From contig JASJCP010000058.1 in the NCBI GenBank assembly GCA_030065935.1, forward strand, positions 1-45,534: a stretch of DNA of 45,534 bases. Reading direction: 5' to 3'. Position numbers and translations under genes: made by a program. This document shows positions 6,947 to 16,800 of the stretch, one piece after another (the first letter of the stretch is position 1; every line of letters starts with the position of its first letter). This DNA is from Xenococcaceae cyanobacterium MO_167.B27 (GTDB lineage: Bacteria > Cyanobacteriota > Cyanobacteriia > Cyanobacteriales > Xenococcaceae). The notes beneath the pieces were generated by a model. It had not been told where the DNA came from, searched no databases, and saw only the letters and a program-made list of their open reading frames with translations.

Positions 6947-9900
6947 TCAGATATCTAACTGTTGTTTGGCGAGATGATAGTAAAGATTGCGTTGTGCAAT
7001 CAGTTCTTCATGAGTTCCTTGCTCAACAATAAAACCTCGATCTAGTACAAGGATACAATCTGCATTCCGCACAGTAGAAAGACGGTGGGCAATGATAAAA
7101 GTCGTGCATTCACGGCTAATACGAGCTAAATTGTGCTGAAATCTGGTTTCTGATTCGGTATCAAGAGAACTGGTTGCTTCATCCAAAATGAGAATTTTTG
7201 GTTCTCCCAACAGGGCGCGAGCGATCGCAATTCTTTGTCTCTGTCCTCCAGAAAGGGTTGATCCCCGTTCTCCGACTTTGGTGTTATATCCTAAAGGCAT
7301 GGCTTGAATAAAACCATGAGCTTCAGCTAGTTTAGCAGCTTCGATCGCCTGTTCTAAGGTAAATTCGGGTCGATAAAGGATAATATTTTCTAAGATAGTT
7401 CCTGAAAATAAGAAACAGTCTTGAGGTACTACTCCTAATTGCGATCTCAGAGATGGAGGAGATACGTGCTGAATGTCATGTCCATCGATCCAGATGCGAC
7501 CACTGGTAGGGAAATATAAACCCTGCAATAATTTAACTAAAGTACTCTTTCCTGAACCACTACGCCCCACAATAGCTAGGGTTTGTCCTGCTTTGACTTC
7601 AAAAGAAATATTCTGGAGTGCATTACGCCCTTCTTCGGTGTCATAGCGGAAGGTAACATTTTCAAATCGGACATCACCTTGTAAGGTCGGTAAGGTCAGC
7701 ATTTGCTTTTCGGGGGTTTCTTCTTGCTCTGTGTCAAAGACATCATTAAGTCTTTCTACAGAAATTAGTACTTCTTGCAGTTCATCCCAAAGACCGACTA
7801 AGGCAATCACAGGACTAATAATATGACCTTTCATCATGTTAAAGGCGACAAACTGACCAATACTTAACTGGTCTTGAATAACTAGAGTTGCGCCATACCA
7901 CAATAAAGCAGTTCCCCCGATAGAGTTAATTAATCCACTTAGGAGTCCTAAATTAATTGCCAGTTTTTGACCTTTAAACCGCACATTAATCTGGTGAGTT
8001 AACAAGTCTTCCCAACGCCACCGTACTTCCCTTTCTGCTGCTACTGATTTTACTGTTGCTACTCCCGTCATCATTTCTACTAACGAGGAGTTTTGGTCTG
8101 CTGCTGCATTAAATCTTTCTCTGGATAACTTTCGCAGTAAAGGTGTTGCTACCAGAGTCAAAATCACAATAGGCGGAATTAACCCTAACACTAGCAAAGT
8201 AAGTTGCCAGTTGTAATAGAGCATTAATCCTAAATAGACAAAGCCAGTGACAAAATTTAACCACGACAGCAAAACTTGTCCTAATAAAAATCGCTGAATC
8301 TTGGAGTTTTCCCCGACTCTTGTAGTAATATCCCCCACTCTGCGAGATTCAAAAAACTTCAGAGGTAGAGTTAGAGTGTGGTTAATGAAGCCACTAACCA
8401 TAGTGAGATTGAGACGGTTAGAAAAATAACTTAGCAAATAGTTGCGAGTAGCAGATAAACCCATCCCCCACACACCAAAGAGCAAAGCACCAATCACAAA
8501 AACATTAAGAGTGGTTTGGCTTTTATTAACTACTATTTGGTCGAGAATGATCTGGGTAAATAAAGGCGAAACTATGCCAAAAACTTGAATTAACACCGAA
8601 AGAGTGATAATTTGCAACACTAAATTGCGATAGGGCAATAGCAGACCGAAAAATTTACCCAGAGAGCGTTTTTCGTTAGGAGTTTGATATAAACGCTCTG
8701 TAGGATTAAGCAGCAAACCATATCCTGTCCAGCTAGCGATAAATTCTTGGCGAGACAAAATATGTTTTCCTTTGGCGGGATCGGCGACTAAAATGCGATC
8801 ACCTCTAATCCAATAGACAACTATATAATGATCTCCTGTCCAATGAGCAATCCAGGGGTTACTCTGTTCTACTAGACGATTGAGACTGGCTCGCACTGGT
8901 CGAGCTTGATACCCAAGATTTTCTGCTGCTTTGGTTAAACCTTTTAGGGAAACACCTATACGCCCAATTCCTGCAAGGTTGCGTAGGTAATTAATAGTAA
9001 ATCTTTTACCCCAATATTGACTAATCATCGCCAAACAAGCAGCACCACAGTCGGAGGAACTTTGTTGCTGTATAAAAGGGTAACGTCTCCAAAACTGAGA
9101 GGGTTTTTTTCTGGGTTGGGGAAAGTCAATGGAAGCAGAATTTTGCTGGTCTTCAGTGGGGGATCTAATTTCAGTCTTATTCTCTACAGTTACAATAGAG
9201 TCCAACTGGTTTTTACGGGGAGCAAAAACTATTGTCTCAGTTGGGCGATGATTAAGAGATTCTGACGCTTGAGACTTCCCGTATATATTAGCTAGAACAG
9301 GAGCAATCGCACATACAGTTTCCCAATGCTGTCTTGGTAAGTGATAAACCCGTAAATCAGTTTTAGCCACCCAATCATCGTGAATGGGATCGGGATAACC
9401 CCAAGAAGAACCAATATCTAATGAGCGATCTCCAATTTGACCTTGACGCAGCCAAAAGCGATCTAGGTTAGCTTCTGCAAGATTTGTTCCTGCGGGAATT
9501 TGACGTTTTTCGAGGTAAGCCAGAATTTGCTGTAGTCTATAGCTAGAAAGAGAACCCAAAGCCGTTAAAGTTTTAAAAAAAATCAGGCTTTGCCGATTTT
9601 GGGTTGCTATAAGCCAGTGTTTTTCGAGTTGTGCTGACTTTGCTAGCTCAGGTTGCAATCTTGCTAAGGGAATTCTGACTACTTGTATTGTGGTTTCCGC
9701 TGCGACCGCTTTATAAGGTAAGTATTCTTCATCAAAAATCCGCTCCCCCCCGAAAGTATCCCCTTCTGTAAGTAATCCTGTTGGGACTTCTCGCTGTTTT
9801 TCTGAATTAAAACTCAATAACCGCACTCGTCCCTGACAAATGATGTAAAAAAACTGAGCTTGTTTAGAATCTTCTTCGGAACTATGAGGGATTTTTTCTC

Positions 9901-10105
9901 GTTGAACTAAATTAGCCGTAGCAGGAGCTATATTTCCTAATACATCTCCCAGCTGAAATTCTAAGATTTCAAAATATTGGCTCAAGTTTACCAGAAGCTT
10001 TTTACTTTTTGGGTCTATTTCTAATTGCTTCTCTAATGCCAAAATCAGAAAATATAGTAGATTTTCTTCACGAGAAACTGACCGAACTTGGGCATCTTGA
10101 TACAT
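6947..10105 (-). CDS. hetC: HetC-like ABC exporter with C39 peptidase
   Basis: The product has 1052 residues from the ATG at 10105; an upstream TTG at 10117 would add four. Domains in order: a CNMP-binding-like domain (about 50-160), a second degenerate one (about 180-275), a C39 peptidase (about 345-450) with Cys357, His430 and Asp446 and the oxyanion Gln just before the Cys (numbering from TTG), an ABC membrane domain (about 490-780), and an ATPase domain with GRSGSGKS (851-858), LSGGQ (955-959), LILDE (976-980) and switch His1011. C39 peptidases cut double-glycine leaders from peptides during export. Length, domain order and the nearby hetP match Anabaena HetC, an exporter needed for heterocyst differentiation. 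It is divergent from hlyD-hetP, unlike the co-directional hetC-hetP of Anabaena. Confidence 0.85.
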   Translation of the reverse strand: MYQDAQVRSVSREENLLYFLILALEKQLEIDPKSKKLLVNLSQYFEILEFQLGDVLGNIAPATANLVQREKIPHSSEEDSKQAQFFYIICQGRVRLLSFNSEKQREVPTGLLTEGDTFGGERIFDEEYLPYKAVAAETTIQVVRIPLARLQPELAKSAQLEKHWLIATQNRQSLIFFKTLTALGSLSSYRLQQILAYLEKRQIPAGTNLAEANLDRFWLRQGQIGDRSLDIGSSWGYPDPIHDDWVAKTDLRVYHLPRQHWETVCAIAPVLANIYGKSQASESLNHRPTETIVFAPRKNQLDSIVTVENKTEIRSPTEDQQNSASIDFPQPRKKPSQFWRRYPFIQQQSSSDCGAACLAMISQYWGKRFTINYLRNLAGIGRIGVSLKGLTKAAENLGYQARPVRASLNRLVEQSNPWIAHWTGDHYIVVYWIRGDRILVADPAKGKHILSRQEFIASWTGYGLLLNPTERLYQTPNEKRSLGKFFGLLLPYRNLVLQIITLSVLIQVFGIVSPLFTQIILDQIVVNKSQTTLNVFVIGALLFGVWGMGLSATRNYLLSYFSNRLNLTMVSGFINHTLTLPLKFFESRRVGDITTRVGENSKIQRFLLGQVLLSWLNFVTGFVYLGLMLYYNWQLTLLVLGLIPPIVILTLVATPLLRKLSRERFNAAADQNSSLVEMMTGVATVKSVAAEREVRWRWEDLLTHQINVRFKGQKLAINLGLLSGLINSIGGTALLWYGATLVIQDQLSIGQFVAFNMMKGHIISPVIALVGLWDELQEVLISVERLNDVFDTEQEETPEKQMLTLPTLQGDVRFENVTFRYDTEEGRNALQNISFEVKAGQTLAIVGRSGSGKSTLVKLLQGLYFPTSGRIWIDGHDIQHVSPPSLRSQLGVVPQDCFLFSGTILENIILYRPEFTLEQAIEAAKLAEAHGFIQAMPLGYNTKVGERGSTLSGGQRQRIAIARALLGEPKILILDEATSSLDTESETRFQHNLARISRECTTFIIAHRLSTVRNADCILVLDRGFIVEQGTHEELIAQRNLYYHLAKQQLDI

Positions 10106-10240
10106 CTTTATTATCAATTGATTAAGTTAGGTTTAACAGCAGTATTTATATAATTGACTTAGGTCCAATAGCAGCCTTCCTGACTTAACTCATACCTCAA
10201 AAAAAACCCGTAAGTCAGTTAATGAACTTGAATTTTACCT

Positions 10241-10282
10241 GTAGTAATTGTTACTTTCCTGTTTTTTGTTTGCTGATATACT
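10241..10282 (+). promoter_or_regulatory. NtcA-activated promoter reading toward hlyD-hetP
   Basis: GTAGTAATTGTTAC at 10241-10254 is an exact GTA-N8-TAC. Exactly 22 nt later lies TATACT (10277-10282), matching TAN3T. GTAN8TAC-N22/23-TAN3T is the established class II NtcA architecture. On the opposite strand no TAN3T sits at the right distance, so it should fire toward hlyD, with a start near 10288. NtcA is the 2-oxoglutarate-responsive CRP-family regulator of nitrogen starvation. Confidence 0.75.
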
Positions 10283-10406
10283 TTGAGTTAATAGATACTT
10301 CAGTAAAGTCCCAATGACGAAACACTGGGTCAAAGCGGAGATATAGCGCATTTTCTAGATGTTTCCACTAAGTATAATAAATCAAATTTAACAAGTTTAA
10401 AAGCCT

Positions 10407-10424
10407 CTTCACATATTCTTCACA
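10407..10424 (+). promoter_or_regulatory. CTTCACA direct repeat, 11-bp period
   Basis: CTTCACA-TATT-CTTCACA: two identical heptamers separated by four bases. This layout is typical of OmpR/PhoB-family response-regulator sites. The regulator is not known. Confidence 0.45.
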
Positions 10425-10567
10425 TAACTAACTACTAACTATCTAAGACAATCTTGAAAGGCAAGCAAACAGACAATCTAGCTCAACTTAATTCCAGGCA
10501 TTTTCGAGACAGTAATTTAAAAAATTAAATTAATTTAAAAAATTCAATTTGAATTTCCTTTAACCAT

Positions 10568-10585
10568 CCTCACACTTTCCTCACA
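10568..10585 (+). promoter_or_regulatory. CCTCACA direct repeat, 11-bp period
   Basis: CCTCACA-CTTT-CCTCACA repeats the arrangement seen 161 bp upstream with one base changed per heptamer. The recurrence of both motif and spacing in one control region makes chance less likely. Confidence 0.45.
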
Positions 10586-10802
10586 AGTTTGACCTAAGTT
10601 AGGAACAAGAGCTAATAGAGCCTTAATCAAAACAATTGTATGCTGATAAAGCTTTTAGATAGAGTCCCCATAGCTACGACAAAAGAGATATCAGTTCATT
10701 TTGGCATGAAACTAGAGTCAAACTAGAATCTAGTTAATGTCTTAAGCAGAATTTCCACCAGACCATACCCAAGATTCACATTCATCCTGAATTTGGATAG
10801 TC

Positions 10803-12431
10803 ATGAAACTTTTTCAATCAAGATCAACTATTCCTAGCGTCCCACCTAGGGGTATTCTGAACAACAGCCAAAATGTTCCAGACTCTTCTCCAAAAAGTTA
10901 TAGAGGAAATAATCTTGTGTCACCCCCACAAAATTCAGCTTCCTTAAACAGTGTAACTTCTACAGATATTGCGATCGCTCAAAACCCTACTTCTTGTTGG
11001 TCCCCCGCTTTAAATCAGCTTTTAGAAGAACCACCAGCCACCTTTCCCCAGCGTATGACCATGGGAGCGATGGCTTTTTGTTTTTCTTTTGGTGCTTGGG
11101 CTTGGTTTGGAACAATCGATGAAGTGAGCAAAGCCCAAGGAAAATTAATTCCCCAAGGCGAAACTTACAAAATTGAGCCAGTTGAACTAGGTAAAGTCAA
11201 ATATATCGCTGTCGAAGAAGGGGAAGAGGTAAAAGCAGGGCAAACCTTAGTAGAATTAGATACTGAGCTAGCAGAACAAGAAGTGACGCGACTTGAAGAG
11301 ATGCTCCAAGCCTATAACATTGAACTAAGTCAAAAAGAAGCCTTGCGAGAAAAACTGATACTAGAAGCTAAAACTAGTGCAGATATTACCAAGGCGGAAT
11401 CTTCAGCCAAGAGTTCTGCAATTTTGCTAGCCAAAGAAAAAGTAGCTACTTTTCGCCATTTGCTAATTCAACAGCAATCAGAAGTAAAAGCCTATCTCCA
11501 TAAGCAAGCTAGACTAAAATCACTTTCGACCCTGTCAAAAGAACGCTTAAATCAATTAAAAGCCGAAAAAATATCTCGTCAACAGCGTTTAGACAGATTA
11601 TTACCTCTAGCAGAACAAGGTGCAGTATCTCAAGAATATGTCTTTCAAGCAGAACAATCATTACGAGAAGCGGAAAGACAGATTATTCAAAGTCAACTCG
11701 AAGAAATTACCAACATTAGTGAACAAATATTTCAATCTCATCAAGCCATGCGAGAGCTTGAAGCTCGCATTACCCATAACCAAGGGGAATTAAGCTCCGC
11801 ACTAAGAGAAGTACAGAAACTAGAAGCAGAGTTAATTCAACAACAAGGAGAAGGAAAGAGAATTCAACTAGAAGCGCAACAGAAAATTAAGCAACTAGAA
11901 TTTGAGGTAGCCCAAATAGAAAGCAAAATTGCCGACACACAAAATCTGTTATCTGCTGCTGAAGCCAAGCTCGAACAAAAATATTTGAAAGCTCCCATAG
12001 ATGGTATTATCTTATCCCTCAACATTAATAACTCTGGTAAAGTCGTTCAAGCTGGTGAAACAGTAATTGAAATTGCTCCTCATGAAGTTCCACTGATTCT
12101 TTCTGCATCTGTACCCAATAAAGAAGCAGGATTTATCAAAGAAGGAATGGCAGTACAAGTAAAATTAGACCCTTATCCCTATCAGTATTATGGTCTGATC
12201 CCTGGTGAAGTAACCTATCTTTCCGCCGATGCTAAAAGTAACTCCCAACAAGAAGAAGCTTATCAGGTAGAAGTAGCACTTTTCAAAGACTATATCACCG
12301 ATAATCAGCAACAAATCAAATTCAAAGCGGGTCAAACAGCCACAGCAGATATCGTTATTCGCCGTCGTCGCATTCTGGATGTTTGGCTAGAACCTATCAA
12401 AAAATTACAACACGATGGCATTGAAATGTAA
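10803..12431 (+). CDS. HlyD-family membrane fusion protein
   Basis: The 542-residue protein has a proline- and serine-rich cytoplasmic N-terminus (about 1-83), one membrane anchor (about 86-104, AMAFCFSFGAWAWFG), a first lipoyl half (about 120-155, YIAVEEGEEVKAGQTLVELD), a long coiled coil rich in Glu and Gln (about 155-390), the second lipoyl half (LKAPIDGIILSL), and a beta-barrel domain to the end. Such proteins bridge an inner-membrane ABC exporter and an outer-membrane channel. The natural partner is the divergent HetC-like exporter. It is the first gene after the NtcA promoter and lies 31 bp before hetP. No TolC-like gene is in the window. Confidence 0.88.
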   Translation: MKLFQSRSTIPSVPPRGILNNSQNVPDSSPKSYRGNNLVSPPQNSASLNSVTSTDIAIAQNPTSCWSPALNQLLEEPPATFPQRMTMGAMAFCFSFGAWAWFGTIDEVSKAQGKLIPQGETYKIEPVELGKVKYIAVEEGEEVKAGQTLVELDTELAEQEVTRLEEMLQAYNIELSQKEALREKLILEAKTSADITKAESSAKSSAILLAKEKVATFRHLLIQQQSEVKAYLHKQARLKSLSTLSKERLNQLKAEKISRQQRLDRLLPLAEQGAVSQEYVFQAEQSLREAERQIIQSQLEEITNISEQIFQSHQAMRELEARITHNQGELSSALREVQKLEAELIQQQGEGKRIQLEAQQKIKQLEFEVAQIESKIADTQNLLSAAEAKLEQKYLKAPIDGIILSLNINNSGKVVQAGETVIEIAPHEVPLILSASVPNKEAGFIKEGMAVQVKLDPYPYQYYGLIPGEVTYLSADAKSNSQQEEAYQVEVALFKDYITDNQQQIKFKAGQTATADIVIRRRRILDVWLEPIKKLQHDGIEM

Positions 12432-12462
12432 ACCTTACTAAAGTCAAAGATTACTAAAGTCA

Positions 12463-12927
12463 ATGAGTATAGCAAATCCCATGAGTCAACATCTAATAGA
12501 CTCTGAAACTAAGCTGGACAAAGTCATGGATTCGAGCAAGTTTAATCTAATTGTCGATGCAATCCTTGCTGGTAAATATTCCTGGGCTTGTGTCTTGATT
12601 TTACGCTTTGCTGGATATAATCCACTGCATTATATTCCCTATCGAACCTATAACCGTTTGATGAAAAATAACTCTCAAAAAACTACATTAAATCAACTTC
12701 AAGAAAATCGACTTAAGAAAAATCACAAATCCTTGGCTGCTAAATCTTCAACAGCAACTTCAAATCAACCCTCTTATAACATGAGCGATCTTAGCTATTT
12801 AGAGGTGGTCTCTCAACCAGATAAACAAATTCACGGAGGTAATAGAGTATATCTTCCAACAGATTGGGAGTTGTCAGAAAATGACTTTGGCTTTTTTGCA
12901 GGAAAATTAGGTTCTACAGCAGTTTAA
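12463..12927 (+). CDS. hetP: HetP-family regulator
   Basis: The 154-residue protein contains the hallmark HetP core at about residues 25-70: [19 protein letters not shown] followed by [21 protein letters not shown]. The C-terminal half is variable and polar. HetP-family proteins control commitment to heterocyst differentiation in Anabaena and also occur in non-heterocystous cyanobacteria, where their role is less clear. It lies 31 bp after hlyD and is probably cotranscribed from the NtcA promoter. HetP next to a HetC-like exporter matches Anabaena, with hlyD inserted between. Length is close to the 159 residues of Anabaena HetP, so it looks intact. Confidence 0.88.
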   Translation: MSIANPMSQHLIDSETKLDKVMDSSKFNLIVDAILAGKYSWACVLILRFAGYNPLHYIPYRTYNRLMKNNSQKTTLNQLQENRLKKNHKSLAAKSSTATSNQPSYNMSDLSYLEVVSQPDKQIHGGNRVYLPTDWELSENDFGFFAGKLGSTAV

Positions 12928-12954
12928 CATCTTGCTCCTGTCAGGAATCTCGTA

Positions 12955-13017
12955 GATGAGCGAACCTCCGTTTATAAAACGGAGGCTTGAAAATCTAGTA
13001 CTTGACCAGTCTAAGTT
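12955..13017 (+). ncRNA. orphan omega-RNA-like leader fragment
   Basis: A perfect 9-bp hairpin (12965-12973 with 12977-12985) is followed by GGCTTGAAAA and, 18 nt on, TTGACCAGTCTAAG (13002-13015). The same order and the same 14-mer occur at 45405-45456, and hairpin plus GGCTTGA is in the leader of isrB at 152-176. No IscB or IsrB reading frame follows; resemblance stops near 13017. It is therefore a solo 5' end of an IscB-type element. Transcription is not shown. Confidence 0.55.
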
Positions 13018-13515
13018 CTTGAAAAATGAAGTTTTTTATATAGTTAGCGGGACTCCCGCTTTTAAACGCCTGGGAAATCACTTCTCGTCGCCCCTCATAA
13101 ATTTGGACTTCTTTAAGGCGCGCAATTTGGACATAAAATTTTTATAAACCAAGGCTTCTAGAAGTTGTAGAATATATTTGGGGGCAAGGTATGAACCATT
13201 ATTGACCCAGGATTGGGAACTACCCAACCTAGATGTTCGACCAAGAACAAATACCTGAAAACCAGGGGCGACATAGCTAGGGAAATAGAGCGCAAAATCG
13301 AATAAAAGATTGATAGTAGTACCGCAGGACTTGCGGGGAGAGGAATCGACTGTCAAGTTTGTCGCAGAAGTCGGGAAACCAATGGTGGGAGATACATTAT
13401 CGTTTGTACCAACCTGTTTTAGATAATCTGGGCAGGGCAGTAAGTGCCTAGTCCCAAGAGTGGGAAGCGGTCAGTAAACTGACGGAGGATGTCACTAGGT
13501 TCGAGAGGAACAATC
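13018..13515. other. non-coding region between orphan leader and small ORF
   Basis: About 500 bp without a supported gene. At 13046-13105 a segment (GGGACTCCCGC ... GCCCCTCATAAAT) resembles 17877-17932, indicating a dispersed repeat. GGATGTCACTA near 13486 is shared with the start of the isrB leader (142-152). The remainder looks like decayed element DNA that I cannot assign. Confidence 0.4.
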
Positions 13516-13740
13516 ATGACTACTAAAAATAAACAAGAGAATAAATATTTCTGCATCTTTGATTATTTCTTAGATGGAGTCTTTTTAAAATGGGAAGAAG
13601 TACAGGGAGAATGCCCAGTTTTTATTCATGGAAAAGATTGGGTAGTTAGTCTTGAGGATGGAACTCAAATTACTGCCAAAATTATTGAAACTGAAGTTAT
13701 TAGTGACAATGAACGCAGAATTTTTCTAAGTTCTAGCTAA
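13516..13740 (+). CDS. small hypothetical protein
   Basis: A 74-residue protein, starting at the ATG at 13516 because GAGAGGA lies about 7 nt upstream; an upstream in-frame start at 13489 would lie inside repeat-like DNA. The sequence (FCIFDYFLDGVFLKWEEVQG, then short strands WVVSLEDGTQITAKIIETEVI) suggests a small all-beta fold with no signal or membrane segment. I do not recognise a family. It lies alone between the orphan omega-RNA-like leader and the secreted exoprotein gene. Confidence 0.6.
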   Translation: MTTKNKQENKYFCIFDYFLDGVFLKWEEVQGECPVFIHGKDWVVSLEDGTQITAKIIETEVISDNERRIFLSSS

Positions 13741-13848
13741 CACAGATGTCTTTAAATTTTAGGGTAACATACAGTAAAAGACAATTTTTTACCGAATAAG
13801 TAACTAGTTAAATTCTAAAATCAGGAAAATTTTAGTTACTTTTTCGTG

Positions 13849-16800
13849 ATGAAACTGTTATCCTGGTCATTTCTCTGTTTCTTGTTTGCATCGGCACTAA
13901 TATCACCAGCCGAAGCTCAAATTACTATTGATGGCAGTACCAATACTACTTTAACTCCTACAGATAATGGGGTAAGAATTGATGATGGCTCACGCGCTGG
14001 AGATAATTTATTCCACAGCTTTGGGGAGTTTTCTGTACCTACAGGTAGTGAAGCCTTCTTTAACAATGCTAGTGATATAGTTAACATCTTTTCTCGGGTA
14101 ACAGGGGGAAATATCTCCAATATTGACGGATTGATTCGTGCTAATGGTGCAGCCAATTTATTTTTGATCAATCCCCAGGGAATTATCTTTGGGAACAATG
14201 CTAGTCTGCAAATTGGTGGTTCATTTTATGGCAGTACCGCAGATAGTATTTTATTTCCTGATGGTATAGAGTTTAGTGCAACAAATACACAAAGACCAAT
14301 CTTAACTATTAATGCTCCTATTGGCTTAAACTTTCGCGATAATCCAAGGTCGATAGTAAATCGTTCATTTGCTATAAATAGCGCGGGTGATGATTTCGTT
14401 GGTTTAGAAGTAGCACCAGGAAACAACCTGAGTTTAGTAGGTGGGAATATTAACTTTGAAGCTGGTCAGGCTACTGCATTTGGTGGCAACATTCAGCTAG
14501 GTGGTTTATCTGATGCAGGAACAGTTACTTTAAATAATGATGGTAGTTTGAGTTTTCCAGAAGATGTAGCTAAAGCAGATATAATTTTGAGTAATTTTTC
14601 TGATATAGACGTTACGGGTACAGGTGGTGGAAGTATCACAATTAATGGTCGTAATGTAAGTCTTTCTGCTGGAGATTTTGGCAGCAGTTTTATAAGAGCA
14701 GGAATAACGGCAGATTCAACTTCAGCAGGAGCAGCGAGCGGTGATATTACGATTGATGCTACTGACAATGTAATTGTTGATGAGAGTTTTATTTCCAATG
14801 CAGTTGAATCATTCGCTGTAGGAAATGCAGGAGTAGTAAGCATTGATACCACTAATCTGACTCTGACCAATGGGGGGCAAATTGGTAGTAACATCTTTGG
14901 TGAGGGCAATGGGGGAACTGTTACCATTAATGCCAAAGATACTATTTCTGTAGATCGAGAGAGCGGATTAGGATTTGGTAGTCTCATCAGTAGTAGTGTT
15001 CAACCAAATGCAGTAGGAAATGCAGGAACAGTAAGGATTGATACTCTTCACCTAAGTCTCACCAATGGGGGTCAAATACAGAGTGCTATCTTTGGTGAGG
15101 GCAATGGGGGGACTGTCACCATTAATGCCAAAGAACTAATTTCTGTAGATGGAGAAAATAGCAATGGATTTCCTAGTGGGATTGCCAGTAACATTGAATC
15201 AAATGCAATAGGTGATGCAGGAGAAGTGAGTATTGAAACCACTAATCTGACTCTCACCAATGGGGGACAAATTGGTAGTAACATCTTGGGTTCAGGCAAT
15301 GGAGGGACTGTTACCATTAATGCCAAAGAACTAATTTCAGTGGATGGAGAAGGTAGAAATGGATTTTCTAGTACCATCGGCAGTATCCTTGGAATAGGAG
15401 CAGCAGGTAATGCAGGAGAAGTGAGTATTGAAAGCACTAACCTAATTCTCACCAATGGGGGGCAAATTAGTAGCAGCATCTTTGGTGAGGGCAAGGGGGG
15501 AACTGTTATCATTAATGCCAAAGAACTAATTTCAGTGGATGGAGAAGGTAGAAATGGATTGTCTAGTGGAATTACCAGTAATATTGTACCAATTGCCATA
15601 GGTAAAGCAGGAGAAGTAAGGGTTCAAACCACTAATCTAACTCTCACCAATGGGGGGCAAATTGGTAGCAACACCTTTGGTGAGGGGGATGCAGGGATTG
15701 TTAGGGTTAATGCCAAAGAACTAATTTCAGTGGATGGAGAAGCTAGGAATGGATTTTTTAGTGGGATCGCCAGTATTGTTGGAATTGGAGCTGTAGGTAA
15801 AGCAGGAGAAGTAAAGGTTCAAACCACTAATCTGACTCTGACCAATGGGGGACAAATTGGCAGCAACACCCTTGGTGAGGGGGATGCAGGGATTGTTAGG
15901 GTTAATGCCAAAGAACTAATTTCAGTGGATGGAGAAGCTAGGAATGGATTGTCTAGTGCGATCGCAAGTATAGTGGGAGAAGATGCAATAGGTGATGGAG
16001 GAGAAGTGAGTATTGAAACTACTAACCTAATTCTCAGCAATGGGGGGCAAATTAGTAGTAATACCCTTGGTGAGGGTAATGCAGGGATTGTTACGGTTAA
16101 TGCCAAAGAACTAATTTCAGTGGATGGAGAAGCTAGGAATGGATTGTCTAGTGCGATAGTCAGTAGGGTTGAAACCGAAGCTATAGGCAATGCAGGAGAA
16201 GTGAATATTGAAACCACTAACCTAATTCTCAGTAATGAGGGGCGAATTGGTAGCAGCAATTTGAATCAAGGAGAAGCTGGCAATGTCAATATTGAAGCTA
16301 ATTCTGTACGGTTAGAAAACGGGCTAATTACTGCTAATACAGCATCAGGTACAAGAGGTAATATCTTTCTTCAAGTCACTGAAACTCTCACTTTACAACA
16401 GAACAGCTTGATTACTGCCGAAGCAAGAGGAGATGCTAGTGGTGGCAATATCGATATTGGTGCTGAGTTTATTATCGCTTTTCCCAGTAATGGTGATGGT
16501 AATGACATTATTGCCAATGCAGAACAAGGAGATGCAGGAAATATTGACATCACAGCAGAAGCTCTTTTAGGCATCGAACAACGTCAAGCTATACCAGGAA
16601 ACAGGACTAATGATATTGATGCTAGTTCTCAGTTTGGTCTGGATGGCGATATAACATTTAATGTTCCTGATACTAACAATTTTCAAGAAACTGCGGAATT
16701 ATCCAGTAATGTCGTTTCAGCAGAAGTAGTAGCAGGAGACGCTTGTTCATCTCATGCTACAGCATCTCAATTCGTTATTCTGGGTAAGGGAGGAGTTCCA

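Larger units (their letters stand above)
10106..10802. promoter_or_regulatory. divergent hetC / hlyD-hetP control region
   Basis: This 0.7-kb gap has no ORF. It contains a canonical NtcA promoter reading right (10241-10282), heptamer direct-repeat pairs with 11-bp period at 10407-10424 and 10568-10585, and an AT-rich inverted segment near 10511-10550. The implied hlyD leader is about 510 nt. A long leader after an NtcA promoter is also known for Anabaena hetC. Confidence 0.7.

Noticed and set aside
10106-10240. NtcA control of hetC from the same GTAN8TAC
   Set aside because: On the minus strand no TAN3T lies 20-24 nt downstream of the site, so only the hlyD direction is supported.
13330-13380. 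A third TnpB-type right end (CCGCAGGACTTGCGGGG ... TGTCAAG)
   Set aside because: The hairpin and TCAA ending are suggestive, but the GTCGGTCTG-x-CGGGGG block of the other two right ends is missing.
14226-16259. Long antisense frames across the exoprotein repeats
   Set aside because: They are shadows of a repetitive coding sequence; the plus-strand product has a signal peptide and TPS domain.
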